Part shown: one piece after another, positions 34,387-43,032 of the stretch | Layout of the letters: each line of letters begins with the position of its first letter | Position numbering within the stretch: the stretch's first letter is position 1 | Assembly: GCF_014649495.1 (NCBI RefSeq) | Contig: NZ_BMTD01000002.1 | Coordinates: 558,001 to 622,000, forward strand | Direction of reading: 5' to 3' | DNA from: Streptomyces filipinensis | GTDB lineage: Bacteria; Actinomycetota; Actinomycetes; Streptomycetales; Streptomycetaceae | DNA length: 64,000 nucleotides | The notes under the pieces: generated by a model | Databases searched by the model: none | Told to the model about the DNA's origin: nothing | The model's input: only the letters and a program-made list of their open reading frames with translations | Program-made: the position numbers and the translations under genes

Positions 34387-35181
34387 TCAGCTGAGCAGGT
34401 CCGGTTCGGTGCGGCTGATGTCCTGCCACAGCGGCTGGTAGTTGATCCAGGCCACCAGGTCGCCGCCGAGCTGCTCCCGGGTGGCGACGGCCAGTTTGTG
34501 GTCGATGAGGACCGGACGGCCGGCCGCCTTCGCCATCAGCTGCACCTGGCAGGACCGCTCCATGGACATGAACCACCAGGCCGCCGCGTCCACCGAGTCG
34601 CCCACGGTGAGCATCCCGTGGTTGCGCAGCACGAGCGCCTTGCGGGAGCCGAGGGCGCCGGCGATGCGGCGGCCTTCCTCGATGTCGACGGTGACACCGG
34701 TGTAGGCGTCGTAGAGCGCGACGTCCTCGTAGAAGGCGCAGCTCTCCTGGGTGATGGGGTCGATCAGATCGCCGAGCGCGGCGACGGCGCGGCCGTGCAC
34801 GGAGTGGCAGTGGGCGACGGCGACGACGTCCGGGCGGGCGGCGTGCACCTGGGCGTGCACGGTGAACGCGGCCTGGTTGACGTGGTAGCGGCCCTCGACG
34901 ACCTGCCCCTCCTGGTTGGCGAGGACGAGATCGCTGACGGTGACGTGCTTGAACGGCATCCCGAACGGGTTGACCCAGAAGCAGTCGCTGAACTCCGGGT
35001 CGCGGGCGGTGATGTGCCCGGAGACCCCGTCCTCGAACCCGGCCCGGCCGAAGATCCGCAGGGCTCCGGCGAGCCGCTCCTTGCGGTGCCGGCGTTCGGC
35101 CTCCACCGACTCGTGCATCGGCGGCATGGCGAACCGCAGCTGGTCGGTGGGCAGCGGCAGGGGCGGGGTGGGCCCGTGCAT
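34387..35181 (-). CDS. Class II aldolase/adducin-family protein
   Basis: A 264-residue protein. Motifs of the zinc-dependent class II aldolase fold are present: SGHITARDPE (phosphate loop), the metal-binding histidines in VAHCHSVHG, and NHGMLTVGD. Members cleave sugar phosphates (fuculose- or ribulose-phosphate aldolase/epimerase), but several actinobacterial ones have unknown substrates. CTGGAGGA lies just before the ATG at 35181. It is divergent from the PNPOx-like gene. Carbohydrate aldolase is the likeliest role; the substrate cannot be read. Confidence 0.87.
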   Translation of the reverse strand: MHGPTPPLPLPTDQLRFAMPPMHESVEAERRHRKERLAGALRIFGRAGFEDGVSGHITARDPEFSDCFWVNPFGMPFKHVTVSDLVLANQEGQVVEGRYHVNQAAFTVHAQVHAARPDVVAVAHCHSVHGRAVAALGDLIDPITQESCAFYEDVALYDAYTGVTVDIEEGRRIAGALGSRKALVLRNHGMLTVGDSVDAAAWWFMSMERSCQVQLMAKAAGRPVLIDHKLAVATREQLGGDLVAWINYQPLWQDISRTEPDLLS

Positions 35182-35321
35182 AGGTCCTCCAGCGGGCGAA
35201 TTGCTGTACGCGCCGGAAGTTACCGCCGGTCAGCCCAAAAGGGCAGAGCTGTTTTGTAAAGATGGCGTACGCGGCGAATACCCGACAGAGGTTGTCCGGT
35301 TTTCCCGTGAGACTGGCGTGT

Positions 35322-35789
35322 ATGAACTGGGCAGCCTTCAAAACCGCCGCACCCGAACTGGCAGCGACCGCCGAGGCACGCTTCGGCGCGTACCGGCACC
35401 ACGTCCTCGCGACCCTGCGCAGGGACGGCTCCCCGCGCACCTCCGGCCTGGAGGTCCGCTTCCTGGGCTCAGAGCTGTGGCTCGGGATGATGCCGGGATC
35501 GGTGAAGGCGCTCGACCTGCTCCGCGACCCCCGCTTCGCGCTCCAGACCCACCCCGGCGCCGACGACATGAGCGACGGCGGGGACGTCCGGGTCGGCGGG
35601 CGGGCGTTCGAGGTCGTCGACGCGGCCGTGAAGGGGGCGTACGTGAAAGAGGTGGAACCGCCGCAGCCGTTCCACCTCTTCCGTACCGAACTGACCGAGG
35701 TCGTACGGACCTACGTCGAGGACGAGAAGTACCTCGTCACGCAGGTCTGGAAGCCCGGTGAGCCCCTGCGCACGCTCAAGCGCGCCTAA
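35322..35789 (+). CDS. Pyridoxamine 5'-phosphate oxidase-fold protein
   Basis: A 155-residue protein of the split-barrel flavin/F420-binding group. It has the fold's opening pattern (HHVLATLRRDGSPRTSGLEV) and the following strand (ELWLGMMPGSVKALDLLRDP). Such proteins use FMN, F420 or haem. I chose ATG 35322 (MNWAAFKTAAPEL); an upstream in-frame ATG at 35262 would add 20 residues that cover the promoter region. The stop is 16 bases from the convergent guaA stop. Confidence 0.8.
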   Translation: MNWAAFKTAAPELAATAEARFGAYRHHVLATLRRDGSPRTSGLEVRFLGSELWLGMMPGSVKALDLLRDPRFALQTHPGADDMSDGGDVRVGGRAFEVVDAAVKGAYVKEVEPPQPFHLFRTELTEVVRTYVEDEKYLVTQVWKPGEPLRTLKRA

Positions 35790-35804
35790 TAGGGCCCCTG
35801 GGGA

Positions 35805-37385
35805 CTACTCCCACTCGATGGTGCCCGGGGGCTTCGAGGTCACGTCGAGGACGACGCGGTTGACGTCCCGGACCTCGTTGGTGATCCGGGTCGAGATACG
35901 GGCGAGGACGTCGTACGGCAGGCGCGACCAGTCGGCCGTCATGGCGTCCTCGGAGGACACCGGGCGCAGCACGATCGGGTGGCCGTAGGTGCGGCCGTCG
36001 CCCTGGACACCGACGCTGCGGACGTCCGCGAGCAGGACCACCGGGCACTGCCAGATGTCGCGGTCCAGGCCGGCGGCGGTCAGCTCCTCGCGGGCGATCG
36101 CGTCGGCGTCCCGGAGCAGGTCCAGGCGCTCCTTGGTGACCTCGCCGACGATGCGGATGCCGAGGCCGGGCCCCGGGAACGGCTGGCGCTGGACGATCTC
36201 CTCCGGCAGGCCCAGCTCCTGGCCGACCATGCGGACCTCGTCCTTGAACAGCTTGCGCAGCGGCTCGATGAGCTTGAACTCAAGGTCCTCGGGCAGGCCG
36301 CCGACGTTGTGGTGCGACTTGATGTTGGCGGTGCCGGTGCCGCCGCCGGACTCGACCACGTCCGGGTACAGGGTGCCCTGGACCAGGAACTCCACGGCCG
36401 GGCCCTCGTCGGCGATGATGTCCGCCTGCGCCTGCTCGAAGACGCGGATGAACTCCCGGCCGATGATCTTGCGCTTCTCCTCGGGGTCGGAGACGCCCTT
36501 GAGCGCGGTCAGGAAGCGCTCCTCGGCGTCCACGACGACCAGCTTGACGCCGGTCGCGGCCACGAAGTCCTTCTCGACCTGCTCGGTCTCACCCTTGCGC
36601 ATCAGGCCGTGGTCGACGTACACGCAGGTCAGCTGGTCGCCGATGGCGCGCGCCACGAGGGCGGCGGCGACGGCGGAGTCCACGCCGCCGGACAGACCGC
36701 AGATCGCGCGCTTGTCGCCGACCTGCTCGCGGATCGCGGCGACCTGCTCCTCGATCACGTTGCCGGTCGTCCAGTCCGGCTTCAGGCCCGCGCCGCGGTA
36801 CAGGAAGTGCTCCAGCACCTGCTGGCCGTGCGTGGAGTGCATGACCTCGGGGTGGTACTGGACGCCGTAGAGCTTCTTCTCGTCGTTCTCGAACGCGGCG
36901 ACCGGGACGACGTCCGTGGACGCGGTGACCGCGAAGCCCTCGGGGGCGGCGGAGCAGGCGTCCCCGTGCGACATCCACACGTGCTGCTCGTCCGGCGTGC
37001 CCTCGAACAGGGTGGAGGAGTTCTTCGAGACGTGCAGGTCGGTACGGCCGTACTCGCGGGCGCCGGTGTTGTCGACGGTGCCGCCGAGGGCCTGCGCCAT
37101 CAGCTGGAAGCCGTAGCACATGCCGAAGACGGGGACACCGGCCTCGAAGAGCCCGCGGTCGAGGGTCGGGGCACCCGTCTCGTACACCGAGGAGGGGCCG
37201 CCGGAGAGGATGATCGCCGCGGGGTTCTTGGCGAGCATCTCCTCGACCGGCATGGTGCTCGGCACGATCTCGCTGTAGACCCGCGCCTCGCGGACGCGAC
37301 GGGCGATGAGCTGGGCGTACTGCGCGCCGAAGTCGACGACCAGGACGGTGTCGGGGGTGGCGGCAGTGGAAGTCGCTGATGACAC
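35805..37385 (-). CDS. guaA: GMP synthase (glutamine-hydrolysing)
   Basis: A 526-residue two-domain enzyme that converts XMP + ATP + glutamine to GMP, the last step of guanine nucleotide synthesis. The class I glutaminase has nucleophile Cys90 in [16 protein letters not shown] and the His/Glu of YHPEVMHS. The ATP-pyrophosphatase domain has the PP-loop [13 protein letters not shown]. The C-terminal dimerisation domain ends with the family's [11 protein letters not shown]. The start is GTG 37385 with AGAAGG upstream. guaB2 and guaB3, the preceding pathway step, lie 22 kb away in the same window, as in mycobacteria. Confidence 0.97.
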   Translation of the reverse strand: MSSATSTAATPDTVLVVDFGAQYAQLIARRVREARVYSEIVPSTMPVEEMLAKNPAAIILSGGPSSVYETGAPTLDRGLFEAGVPVFGMCYGFQLMAQALGGTVDNTGAREYGRTDLHVSKNSSTLFEGTPDEQHVWMSHGDACSAAPEGFAVTASTDVVPVAAFENDEKKLYGVQYHPEVMHSTHGQQVLEHFLYRGAGLKPDWTTGNVIEEQVAAIREQVGDKRAICGLSGGVDSAVAAALVARAIGDQLTCVYVDHGLMRKGETEQVEKDFVAATGVKLVVVDAEERFLTALKGVSDPEEKRKIIGREFIRVFEQAQADIIADEGPAVEFLVQGTLYPDVVESGGGTGTANIKSHHNVGGLPEDLEFKLIEPLRKLFKDEVRMVGQELGLPEEIVQRQPFPGPGLGIRIVGEVTKERLDLLRDADAIAREELTAAGLDRDIWQCPVVLLADVRSVGVQGDGRTYGHPIVLRPVSSEDAMTADWSRLPYDVLARISTRITNEVRDVNRVVLDVTSKPPGTIEWE

Positions 37386-37483
37386 GGGGTGCCTTCTGGT
37401 GGTCGGGCGGGGGTCTGTGCTACCGAGTCTAACGGTGTGGGCGTGAAGGCCTCCCCTGGACTTCGCCGTGGCATACTGACCCC

Positions 37484-37555
37484 ATGCTTCAGCACACGAC
37501 CTTCGTCTTTACCTATGGCACCCGGCCCGCCGGCTGCCATGGTCGTGCTGCTTGA
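37484..37555 (+). CDS. Leader peptide of the chorismate mutase attenuator
   Basis: A 23-codon frame with ATG at 37484 and TGA at 37553-37555. Residues 7-11 are Phe-Val-Phe-Thr-Tyr. CATACT lies 6 nt before the ATG, so the transcript may begin at this start codon. A hairpin (37515-37540) starts within the Tyr codon, and the terminator stem begins 20 nt past the stop. Phe and Tyr are the products of the pathway that the next gene feeds. I infer ribosome-mediated attenuation. Confidence 0.75.
   Translation: MLQHTTFVFTYGTRPAGCHGRAA
37515..37540 (+). promoter_or_regulatory. Pause or regulatory hairpin inside the leader peptide
   Basis: ATGGCA (37515-37520) pairs with TGCCAT (37535-37540), and CCGG pairs with CCGG inside. 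A ribosome stalled on the Phe/Tyr codons would block this stem. Confidence 0.5.
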
Positions 37556-37574
37556 GCGAAACGCCAAGCACTTC

Positions 37575-37618
37575 CCAGGCGCCCCGGGCCGACAAGGCCC
37601 GGGGCGCCTGTCGTTTTC
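37575..37618 (+). terminator. Rho-independent terminator/attenuator before chorismate mutase
   Basis: CAGGCGCCCCGGGCC (37575-37589) pairs perfectly with 37595-37609 over a 5-nt loop, followed by TCGTTTTCC. It lies between the leader peptide and the gene it precedes (ATG 37670), so it can only act as a conditional terminator. Confidence 0.9.
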
Positions 37619-37669
37619 CGGGTCCTGTCGTTCGGGGGCATCCACCCTTCCCGACCGAGGAGCCCCGAC

Positions 37670-37945
37670 ATGACCACCACGACCCCGGAAGCGACCGGCA
37701 CCCCGGAAGCGGCCATCGCCGACGCCCGGGAGCGCATCGACGCGCTCGACGACCGGATCATCGGCCTCATCCAGGAGCGGATGGCCGTCTCCGCCGTCGT
37801 CCAGCAGACCCGCATCGCCTCCGGCGGACGCCGGGTGCACCTCTCCCGCGAGATGGAGATCCTCGGCCGCTACCGCGACGCCCTCGGCAAGCCCGGCACC
37901 GGCCTCGCCATGACCCTGCTCGAACTGTGCCGTGGTCGCATCTGA
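37670..37945 (+). CDS. Chorismate mutase, AroQ type
   Basis: A 91-residue all-helical protein. After a ~13-residue Thr/Pro-rich start it has the AroQ pattern: ARERIDALDDRIIGLIQERM with the catalytic Arg, then VQQTRIA and SREMEILGRYRDAL with further active-site residues. It turns chorismate into prephenate, the branch point to Phe and Tyr. GAGGAG lies 8 nt before the ATG. The length suits a monofunctional actinobacterial enzyme, which often needs the DAHP synthase partner for full activity. A leader peptide and terminator upstream indicate control by Phe/Tyr supply. Confidence 0.92.
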   Translation: MTTTTPEATGTPEAAIADARERIDALDDRIIGLIQERMAVSAVVQQTRIASGGRRVHLSREMEILGRYRDALGKPGTGLAMTLLELCRGRI

Positions 37946-38282
37946 GTTCGGCCCCGTTCTCACCCGTACGGCGCGTGACCGGCCCCCGCACCGCTTCGTT
38001 GAGCGGGGTGTCCGTGCCAGCCAGGGGCGGGCCCGACAGAACCACGCGTGGCTCGCTGGAGCGATGAGGCGTACGGGTCGTGCCGTGCGCCGTGGGACCT
38101 CGCTCCAGGGAAGTGACCGGACGGCAGGGGACAGCAGCCCGGTCACCCAAGAGAACGGTCGGCTCCGGGGACGCCCGGGGCCGACCGGCGGAAGCACTGC
38201 ACCCCCACACCAGGACCAGCGGCGCAACCCCCCGGCGCCGCACCCAGGCACCGGCGCTGCCCTGACGTCGGTGCTGACCGAA

Positions 38283-38320
38283 GAAGGGCCCCGCGGTCTC
38301 TCCGTCCCGCGGGGCCCTTC
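38283..38320. terminator. Strong 14-bp hairpin
   Basis: GAAGGGCCCCGCGG (38283-38296) pairs perfectly with CCGCGGGGCCCTTC (38307-38320) around a 10-nt loop. It is ~340 bases beyond the chorismate mutase stop and is probably a rightward terminator. Confidence 0.75.
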
Positions 38321-38390
38321 GTCATGCTCGGCCCTTCGTCACGCTCGGCCATGCTCGGCCCTTCGCCATGCGGGGCCCTTCGCCATGCGG
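38313..38390. repeat. 17-bp tandem repeats, four full and one partial copy
   Basis: Units GGCCCTTCGTCATGCTC, GGCCCTTCGTCACGCTC, a 10-bp GGCCATGCTC, and two identical GGCCCTTCGCCATGCGG. The first unit overlaps the right arm of the hairpin at 38283-38320, so the array looks like multiplied copies of that arm. Confidence 0.9.
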
Positions 38391-38469
38391 GTGACCCACG
38401 CCACACGAATATTCCGGGCGCAGGAGCAACCCTTCACGGCTTTCGCAGATCAAACCTGCCGAGTCGAAA

Positions 38470-38509
38470 AAGAGGGACCTGCTTTCGGAGGGGGATGCAG
38501 GTCCCTCTT
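38470..38509 (-). terminator. Terminator of the GMC oxidoreductase operon
   Basis: AAGAGGGACCTGC (38470-38482) pairs with GCAGGTCCCTCTT (38497-38509). Read leftward the stem is followed by a run of T (CTTTTTCG), a classic rho-independent terminator ~30 bases past the stop at 38541. Confidence 0.92.
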
Positions 38510-38540
38510 CGTCGGCCCGGGCCGTGCCCGCCCGGCCGGG

Positions 38541-40346
38541 CTACTGCTTCGGCGGCACCGCCGGCATCCCCAGGAACGGCAGGCGCAGCGCGCCGAACGC
38601 CTCCGCCGGGACCACCGGGGCCTGCGGCTCCACCGGCTTCAGCCGCTCGTACGCCGCTCCCGGCGCCGGCCGCGGGTCCTCCTCGCCCTTGTTCGGCCAG
38701 AAGGACATCGCCCGCTCGGCCTGCGCGGTGATCGTCAGCGACGGGTTCACCCCCAGGTTCGCCGAGACGGCGGCGCCGTCCACGACCGAGATGCCGGAGT
38801 GGCCGTAGAGGCGGTGGTACGGGTCGATCACGCCGGTCTCCGGGGAGTCGCCGATGGGGCAGCCGCCGAGGAAGTGCGCGGTGAGCGGGGTGCCCATCAG
38901 CTCGCCGACGTTGCTGCCCGCGAAGCCGTTGATCTCGGCGGCGAGCACGGAGGCGGCCTGGGTGGCGGCCTTGATCTGCTTGGGGTTCGGCGAGCCGTGG
39001 CCCTGCCGCGCGGTGAGCAGGCCCCTGCCGACGCCGCCGGGCTTCAGATACGTCGTCAGGGAGTTGTCCAGCGACTGCATGACCAGGCCGATGATGGTCC
39101 GCTCGGACCAGCGCCGGTTGGACAGGGAACGCAGGACCAGCAGCGGGTGCCGGGCCGCGTTCGTCAGCCAGGCCAGCGCCCGGGACGAACCCTCGGCGTA
39201 CGGCACCTGGAGGATCGACAGGCCGCCCATGGAGTTGGAGCCCTTGCCGTAGCGGACCGGCTCGATGTGGGTGTTCTCGTCCGGGTGGATCGAGGAGGTG
39301 ATCGCGACGCCCCGGGTGAAGTCGGCCCTCGGCTCGCCGGTCGCCCTGCGGTAGCGGCGGTCGTCGGTCTGCGCGCCGACCAGCGCCTCGGAGTTGGTCC
39401 GGGTCAGCTCGCCGAGCCGCTTCGACAGGTACGGCAGCTGGCCGCCCGCCTTCATGCGGTGCAGCAGGGTCTGGGTGCCGTACGTGCCCGCGGCGAGCAC
39501 GACCCGGCGCGCGGTGAGGATCCGGCCCCTGCCCTTCTTCTTCTGGTCCGTGGGCAGGGTGGCCACGGCGTATCCGCCCCGCGAGTCGTCGGTGACGGAC
39601 ACGACCGTCGTCATCGGGTGCACCACCGCGCCCGCCTTCTCGGCGAGGTGGAGGTAGTTCTCGTTGAGGGTGTTCTTCGCGCCGTGCCGGCAGCCGGTCA
39701 TGCACTCGCCGCACTCGGTGCAGGCCTTGCGGGAGGGGCCCGCGCCGCCGAAGTACGGGTCGTTCACCTGCTCGCCGGCCCTGGCCTTCGCCGTGCCGTC
39801 GGCGTCCTTGCCGTCGCCGAAGAACACGCCGACCGGTGCGAGGTGGAAGGTGTCGCCGACGCCCATCCGCTGGGCCGCCGCCTTGAGGTGCACGTCGGAG
39901 GGGGTCATCGTCGGGTTGAGCCGCACGCCGAGCATGCGCTGGGCCTGGTCGTAGTACGGCTTCAGCTCCTCCTGCCAGTCGGTGATGTCCCGCCACTGGG
40001 GGTCGTCGAAGAAGGGTTTCGGCGGGACGTAGAGGGTGTTGGCGTAGTTCAGCGAGCCGCCGCCCACGCCCGCGCCGGCCAGCACCATCACATTGCCCAG
40101 CAGATGGATGCGCTGGATGCCGAACATGCCGAGCTTCGGCGCCCAGAGGTAGTTCTTCAGGTCCCAGGAGTTCTTCGGCAGGGACTCGCGGGTGAAACGG
40201 CGGCCGGCTTCGAGCACACCGACCCGGTATCCCTTCTCGGTCAGGCGGAGGGCGGACACCGAACCGCCGAACCCCGAGCCGACCACGATGACGTCGTAGT
40301 CGTACCCGTCCTCGTCCCGGGTCTGGACAGACTTCTCCTGCGACAC
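38541..40346 (-). CDS. GMC-family FAD oxidoreductase, cholesterol-oxidase-like
   Basis: A 601-residue flavoenzyme. The FAD-binding dinucleotide fold is VIVVGSGFGGSVSALRL (~residues 19-35) with the Glu/Ala end VLEAGRR. A cysteine cluster CTECGECMTGC (C-x2-C-x2-C-x3-C) near residue 210 is unusual for simple GMC enzymes. The C-terminal GMC signature region reads GGCPIGDSPETGVIDPYHRL. It resembles ChoD-type actinobacterial oxidases, which lie near guaA/guaB in mycobacteria. Start GTG 40346 with GAGGAG upstream. The dehydrogenase gene ends 29 bases before it on the same strand, so they form one operon. Confidence 0.85.
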   Translation of the reverse strand: MSQEKSVQTRDEDGYDYDVIVVGSGFGGSVSALRLTEKGYRVGVLEAGRRFTRESLPKNSWDLKNYLWAPKLGMFGIQRIHLLGNVMVLAGAGVGGGSLNYANTLYVPPKPFFDDPQWRDITDWQEELKPYYDQAQRMLGVRLNPTMTPSDVHLKAAAQRMGVGDTFHLAPVGVFFGDGKDADGTAKARAGEQVNDPYFGGAGPSRKACTECGECMTGCRHGAKNTLNENYLHLAEKAGAVVHPMTTVVSVTDDSRGGYAVATLPTDQKKKGRGRILTARRVVLAAGTYGTQTLLHRMKAGGQLPYLSKRLGELTRTNSEALVGAQTDDRRYRRATGEPRADFTRGVAITSSIHPDENTHIEPVRYGKGSNSMGGLSILQVPYAEGSSRALAWLTNAARHPLLVLRSLSNRRWSERTIIGLVMQSLDNSLTTYLKPGGVGRGLLTARQGHGSPNPKQIKAATQAASVLAAEINGFAGSNVGELMGTPLTAHFLGGCPIGDSPETGVIDPYHRLYGHSGISVVDGAAVSANLGVNPSLTITAQAERAMSFWPNKGEEDPRPAPGAAYERLKPVEPQAPVVPAEAFGALRLPFLGMPAVPPKQ

Positions 40347-40374
40347 GTGCTCTCCTCGTCGAGAACGGGTGTTT

Positions 40375-41988
40375 CTAGCGGAACCGGAATGCCTTCATGA
40401 GCCGCAGACTCGTGCTCATGAACCGGGCGTAGCCCTCGTCGTCCATACCCAGCGACGGCGCCATCGGCAGCAGCCGCTGCTGGGCGACCGTCTGGGCCTC
40501 CGTGTACTTGAGGATGCCCTCGGAGCCGTGACGGCGGCCGAGGCCGGAGTCCTTCATGCCGCCCATCGGGGACTGGACGCTGCCGTAGGCGGGCGCGTAG
40601 CCCTCGTTGACGTTGACCGTGCCGGTGCGCAGGCGGGCGGCGACGTCCCGGCCGCGCGCGGCGCTCTTCGTCCAGACGGAGGAGTTCAGGCCGTACGGCG
40701 TGGCGTTGGCGCGCTCGACGGCCTCGTCGTCGGTCGTGAAGCGGTAGACCGAGACGACCGGACCGAAGGTCTCCTCCTCGCAGACGGCCATGGAGTCCTC
40801 GACGCCGTCGAGGATGGTCGGCTCGAAGAAGTAGGGGCCGATGTCGGGACGGGCCTTGCCCCCCGCGACGACCTTCGCGCCCTTGGCGACGGCCTCCTCG
40901 ACATGCCGTTCGACGGTCTTGAGCTGCCGCTCCCCCACCAGCGAGCCCATGTCGGCGCCGTAGGCGAGGGAGTTGCCGAGCCGCATCGCCTTCGTGCGGG
41001 CGGCGAAGCGCTCCAGGAAGGCGTCGGCGACCGACTCGTGGACGTACAGCCGCTCGATGGAGATGCAGAGCTGTCCGGCGGAGGAGAAGCAGGCGCGTAC
41101 GGCGCCGGCGGCGGCCTTTTCGAGGTCGGCGTCGTCCAGGACCAGCATGGCGTTCTTGCCGCCGAGTTCGAGCGAGACGCCGACCAGGCGGGCGGCGGCG
41201 CCCTGGGCGACCTCGCGGCCGGTGCGGGTGGAGCCGGTGAAGGAGACGTAGTCGGCGTGCTTGACGACCTCGGGGCCGACGACCGGGCCCTCGCCGAGCA
41301 CGACCTGGAAGACACCCTCGGGCAGGCCGGCCTCGATGAGCAGGTCACGGGCCCACAGGGCGGTGAGGCAGGTCTCGGTGTCCGGCTTCATCACGACCGC
41401 GTTGCCGGCGACGAACGCGGGCAGCGCGTCGCCGACGGACAGCTCCAGGGGGTAGTTCCAGGGGGCGATCTGGCCCACGACCCCGCGCGGGTGGCGGAGT
41501 TCGGTGACCTTGGTGAGCGTGGGGACGGCGCCGGTGTGCCGCTTCGGCTTCAGATAGGCGGCGGCCCGGCGGCCGTAGTGGCGGGCCGCGACCGCGACGG
41601 CCTGCACCTCCTCGTGCGCGTGCAGGCGGGCCTTGCCGGTCTCCAGCTGGATGAGGTCGAGCACCTCGGCCTGCCGCTGCAGCACCAGGTCGTGGAAGCG
41701 GAGCAGGACGGCGGCCCGCTGCCGCACCGGGGTCCGCTCCCACACGGCCTGCGCGGCGCGGGCCGCCTCGAAGGCCTTCTGTACGTCCTCGGGGGTGGAC
41801 TCGGGCAGGTCGGCCAGCTTGTCGCCGGTGAACGGGGTGTGGTTGGCGGTGCGGCCGGAGCCGGTGACGCCCTTGGTGAGCTGGGCCACCAGTTCCGGGG
41901 TGACCACGTCGGCGGCGGTGCGGACGCCCTCGGGGGCGGGCGCGAGGGGGTTGGTGCCGGTGCTGTCCGGGGCCTGCGTGTCCGTCAT
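40375..41988 (-). CDS. Succinate-semialdehyde dehydrogenase (NADP+) type aldehyde dehydrogenase
   Basis: A 537-residue aldehyde dehydrogenase. Motifs: the catalytic Glu in SLELGGKNAMLVLDDADL, the catalytic Cys in SSAGQLCISIERLYVHE, the NAD(P) region APWNYPLELSVGDALPAFVAGN, and ETFGPVVSVYRF. The sequence is closest to the GabD2-type succinate-semialdehyde dehydrogenases of actinobacteria (from memory), which feed succinate into the TCA cycle. ATG 41988 lies 7 nt after TACCCT with no ribosome binding site, so a leaderless transcript is likely. It is followed by the GMC oxidoreductase, 28 bases on. Confidence 0.88.
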   Translation of the reverse strand: MTDTQAPDSTGTNPLAPAPEGVRTAADVVTPELVAQLTKGVTGSGRTANHTPFTGDKLADLPESTPEDVQKAFEAARAAQAVWERTPVRQRAAVLLRFHDLVLQRQAEVLDLIQLETGKARLHAHEEVQAVAVAARHYGRRAAAYLKPKRHTGAVPTLTKVTELRHPRGVVGQIAPWNYPLELSVGDALPAFVAGNAVVMKPDTETCLTALWARDLLIEAGLPEGVFQVVLGEGPVVGPEVVKHADYVSFTGSTRTGREVAQGAAARLVGVSLELGGKNAMLVLDDADLEKAAAGAVRACFSSAGQLCISIERLYVHESVADAFLERFAARTKAMRLGNSLAYGADMGSLVGERQLKTVERHVEEAVAKGAKVVAGGKARPDIGPYFFEPTILDGVEDSMAVCEEETFGPVVSVYRFTTDDEAVERANATPYGLNSSVWTKSAARGRDVAARLRTGTVNVNEGYAPAYGSVQSPMGGMKDSGLGRRHGSEGILKYTEAQTVAQQRLLPMAPSLGMDDEGYARFMSTSLRLMKAFRFR

Positions 41989-42124
41989 GACGCGCAGGGT
42001 ATGCCGGGGCGGAGTCTTTGTGTACCCGTCGGTAACGCGGATTCACCGAGTGCTCACATGCCGCCAGTGATCACTGGCAGAGAATGTGCTGATCAGGGCG
42101 TTGACACGGTCGCGAGCAGAACGA

Positions 42125-42988
42125 TCATTCGAGTCCGGCTTTTTTCGCCAGGAGCAGCCCGAGCGCGGTGCGCGGGGTCCGCCGCCGGGGTTCCGGAGGC
42201 GGCGGGGCGGGCGCGGACGACGGCTCCGGCGGGTCCGGTACCGGCGTGAGCCCGAGGTACGCGCGCAGCGTCTCCGTGACGGCCTCGGCGGCCGGGCGCT
42301 CCTCGGGCCGCTCGGCACGCAGCCGGTCCAGCAGTGGACCCAGCGAGCCCGGGTCGGCGTCCCCCAGGGCGGCCCGGAGCAGGGCACCCAGCGACCACAG
42401 GTCGCAGGCCGGGCCCGCGCCGGGGCCCGCGGCCCGCTCGGGCGCGACGAACCCGGCGGGCGCCTCTGCCGGATGCCCGTCGCCGGTGCCGAAGTCGGTG
42501 ACGACCACCCGCCCGGTCCCGGACTCCAGCAGGACGTTGGCCGGTTTGACGTCCCGGTGCACGATGCCGACGGCGTGCGCGGCCCGCAGGGCGCCGAGGA
42601 CGGCGAGCCCGACGCGGGCGGCCTCGGCGGGCGGGAGGGGCCCGCGGCGCAGGACCTCCCGCAGGGACTCGCCCGCCACCAGTTCCATGACGATCCAGGG
42701 GACATGGCCCTCGGTGACGACGTCGTACACCGTGACGGCGGCGGGATGGCGCACCCGGGCGGCGGCGCGTGCCTCCCGGTAGAGCCGGTGGGCGATACGG
42801 CGGCTGTCCTCGTCGTCGGCCGGATCGCCGGGCAGCGACGGCTCCTTGAGGGCGACCCGGCGGCCCTGCCGCTGTTCGTCCCGGGCCCGCCAGACGGTTC
42901 CGGTGGGCCCCGAGCCGAGGCGTCCGGCCAGCCGGTAGCGGCCGCCGATCAGACGTGCGTCGGGCGGGTGTTCGCCGTCTCCACTCAT
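42125..42988 (-). CDS. Soluble serine/threonine protein kinase
   Basis: A 287-residue Hanks-type kinase without a membrane segment. Motifs: glycine loop LGSGPTGTVWRA, Lys in VALKEP, the catalytic loop HRDVKPANVLL, DFG in VTDFGTGDG, and APE in FVAPERAAG. The activation segment is short. The tail is Pro-rich with a basic end. I chose ATG 42988 (MSGDGEHPPDARLIGGRYRL); frame upstream to 43207 overlaps the next promoter. All catalytic residues are present, so it should be active. Target unknown. Confidence 0.88.
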   Translation of the reverse strand: MSGDGEHPPDARLIGGRYRLAGRLGSGPTGTVWRARDEQRQGRRVALKEPSLPGDPADDEDSRRIAHRLYREARAAARVRHPAAVTVYDVVTEGHVPWIVMELVAGESLREVLRRGPLPPAEAARVGLAVLGALRAAHAVGIVHRDVKPANVLLESGTGRVVVTDFGTGDGHPAEAPAGFVAPERAAGPGAGPACDLWSLGALLRAALGDADPGSLGPLLDRLRAERPEERPAAEAVTETLRAYLGLTPVPDPPEPSSAPAPPPPEPRRRTPRTALGLLLAKKAGLE

Positions 42989-43032
42989 GTCACATGAGTA
43001 CCGTGTGCACCACGCCGTTGTCGAAGCGGGGG

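Larger units (their letters stand above)
37946..38540. other. Gene-free stretch between chorismate mutase and the GMC oxidoreductase
   Basis: About 595 bases. No convincing reading frame. It holds a strong hairpin (38283-38320), 17-bp tandem repeats derived from one arm of it (38313-38390), and the terminator of the leftward oxidoreductase operon (38470-38509). The part 37950-38280 shows nothing I can interpret. Confidence 0.7.

Noticed and set aside
35291-35313. TTGTCC-N11-GAGACT before the PNPOx-like gene
   Set aside because: The hexamer spacing is as in the damage promoter, but the GTG and the TAnnnT are absent.
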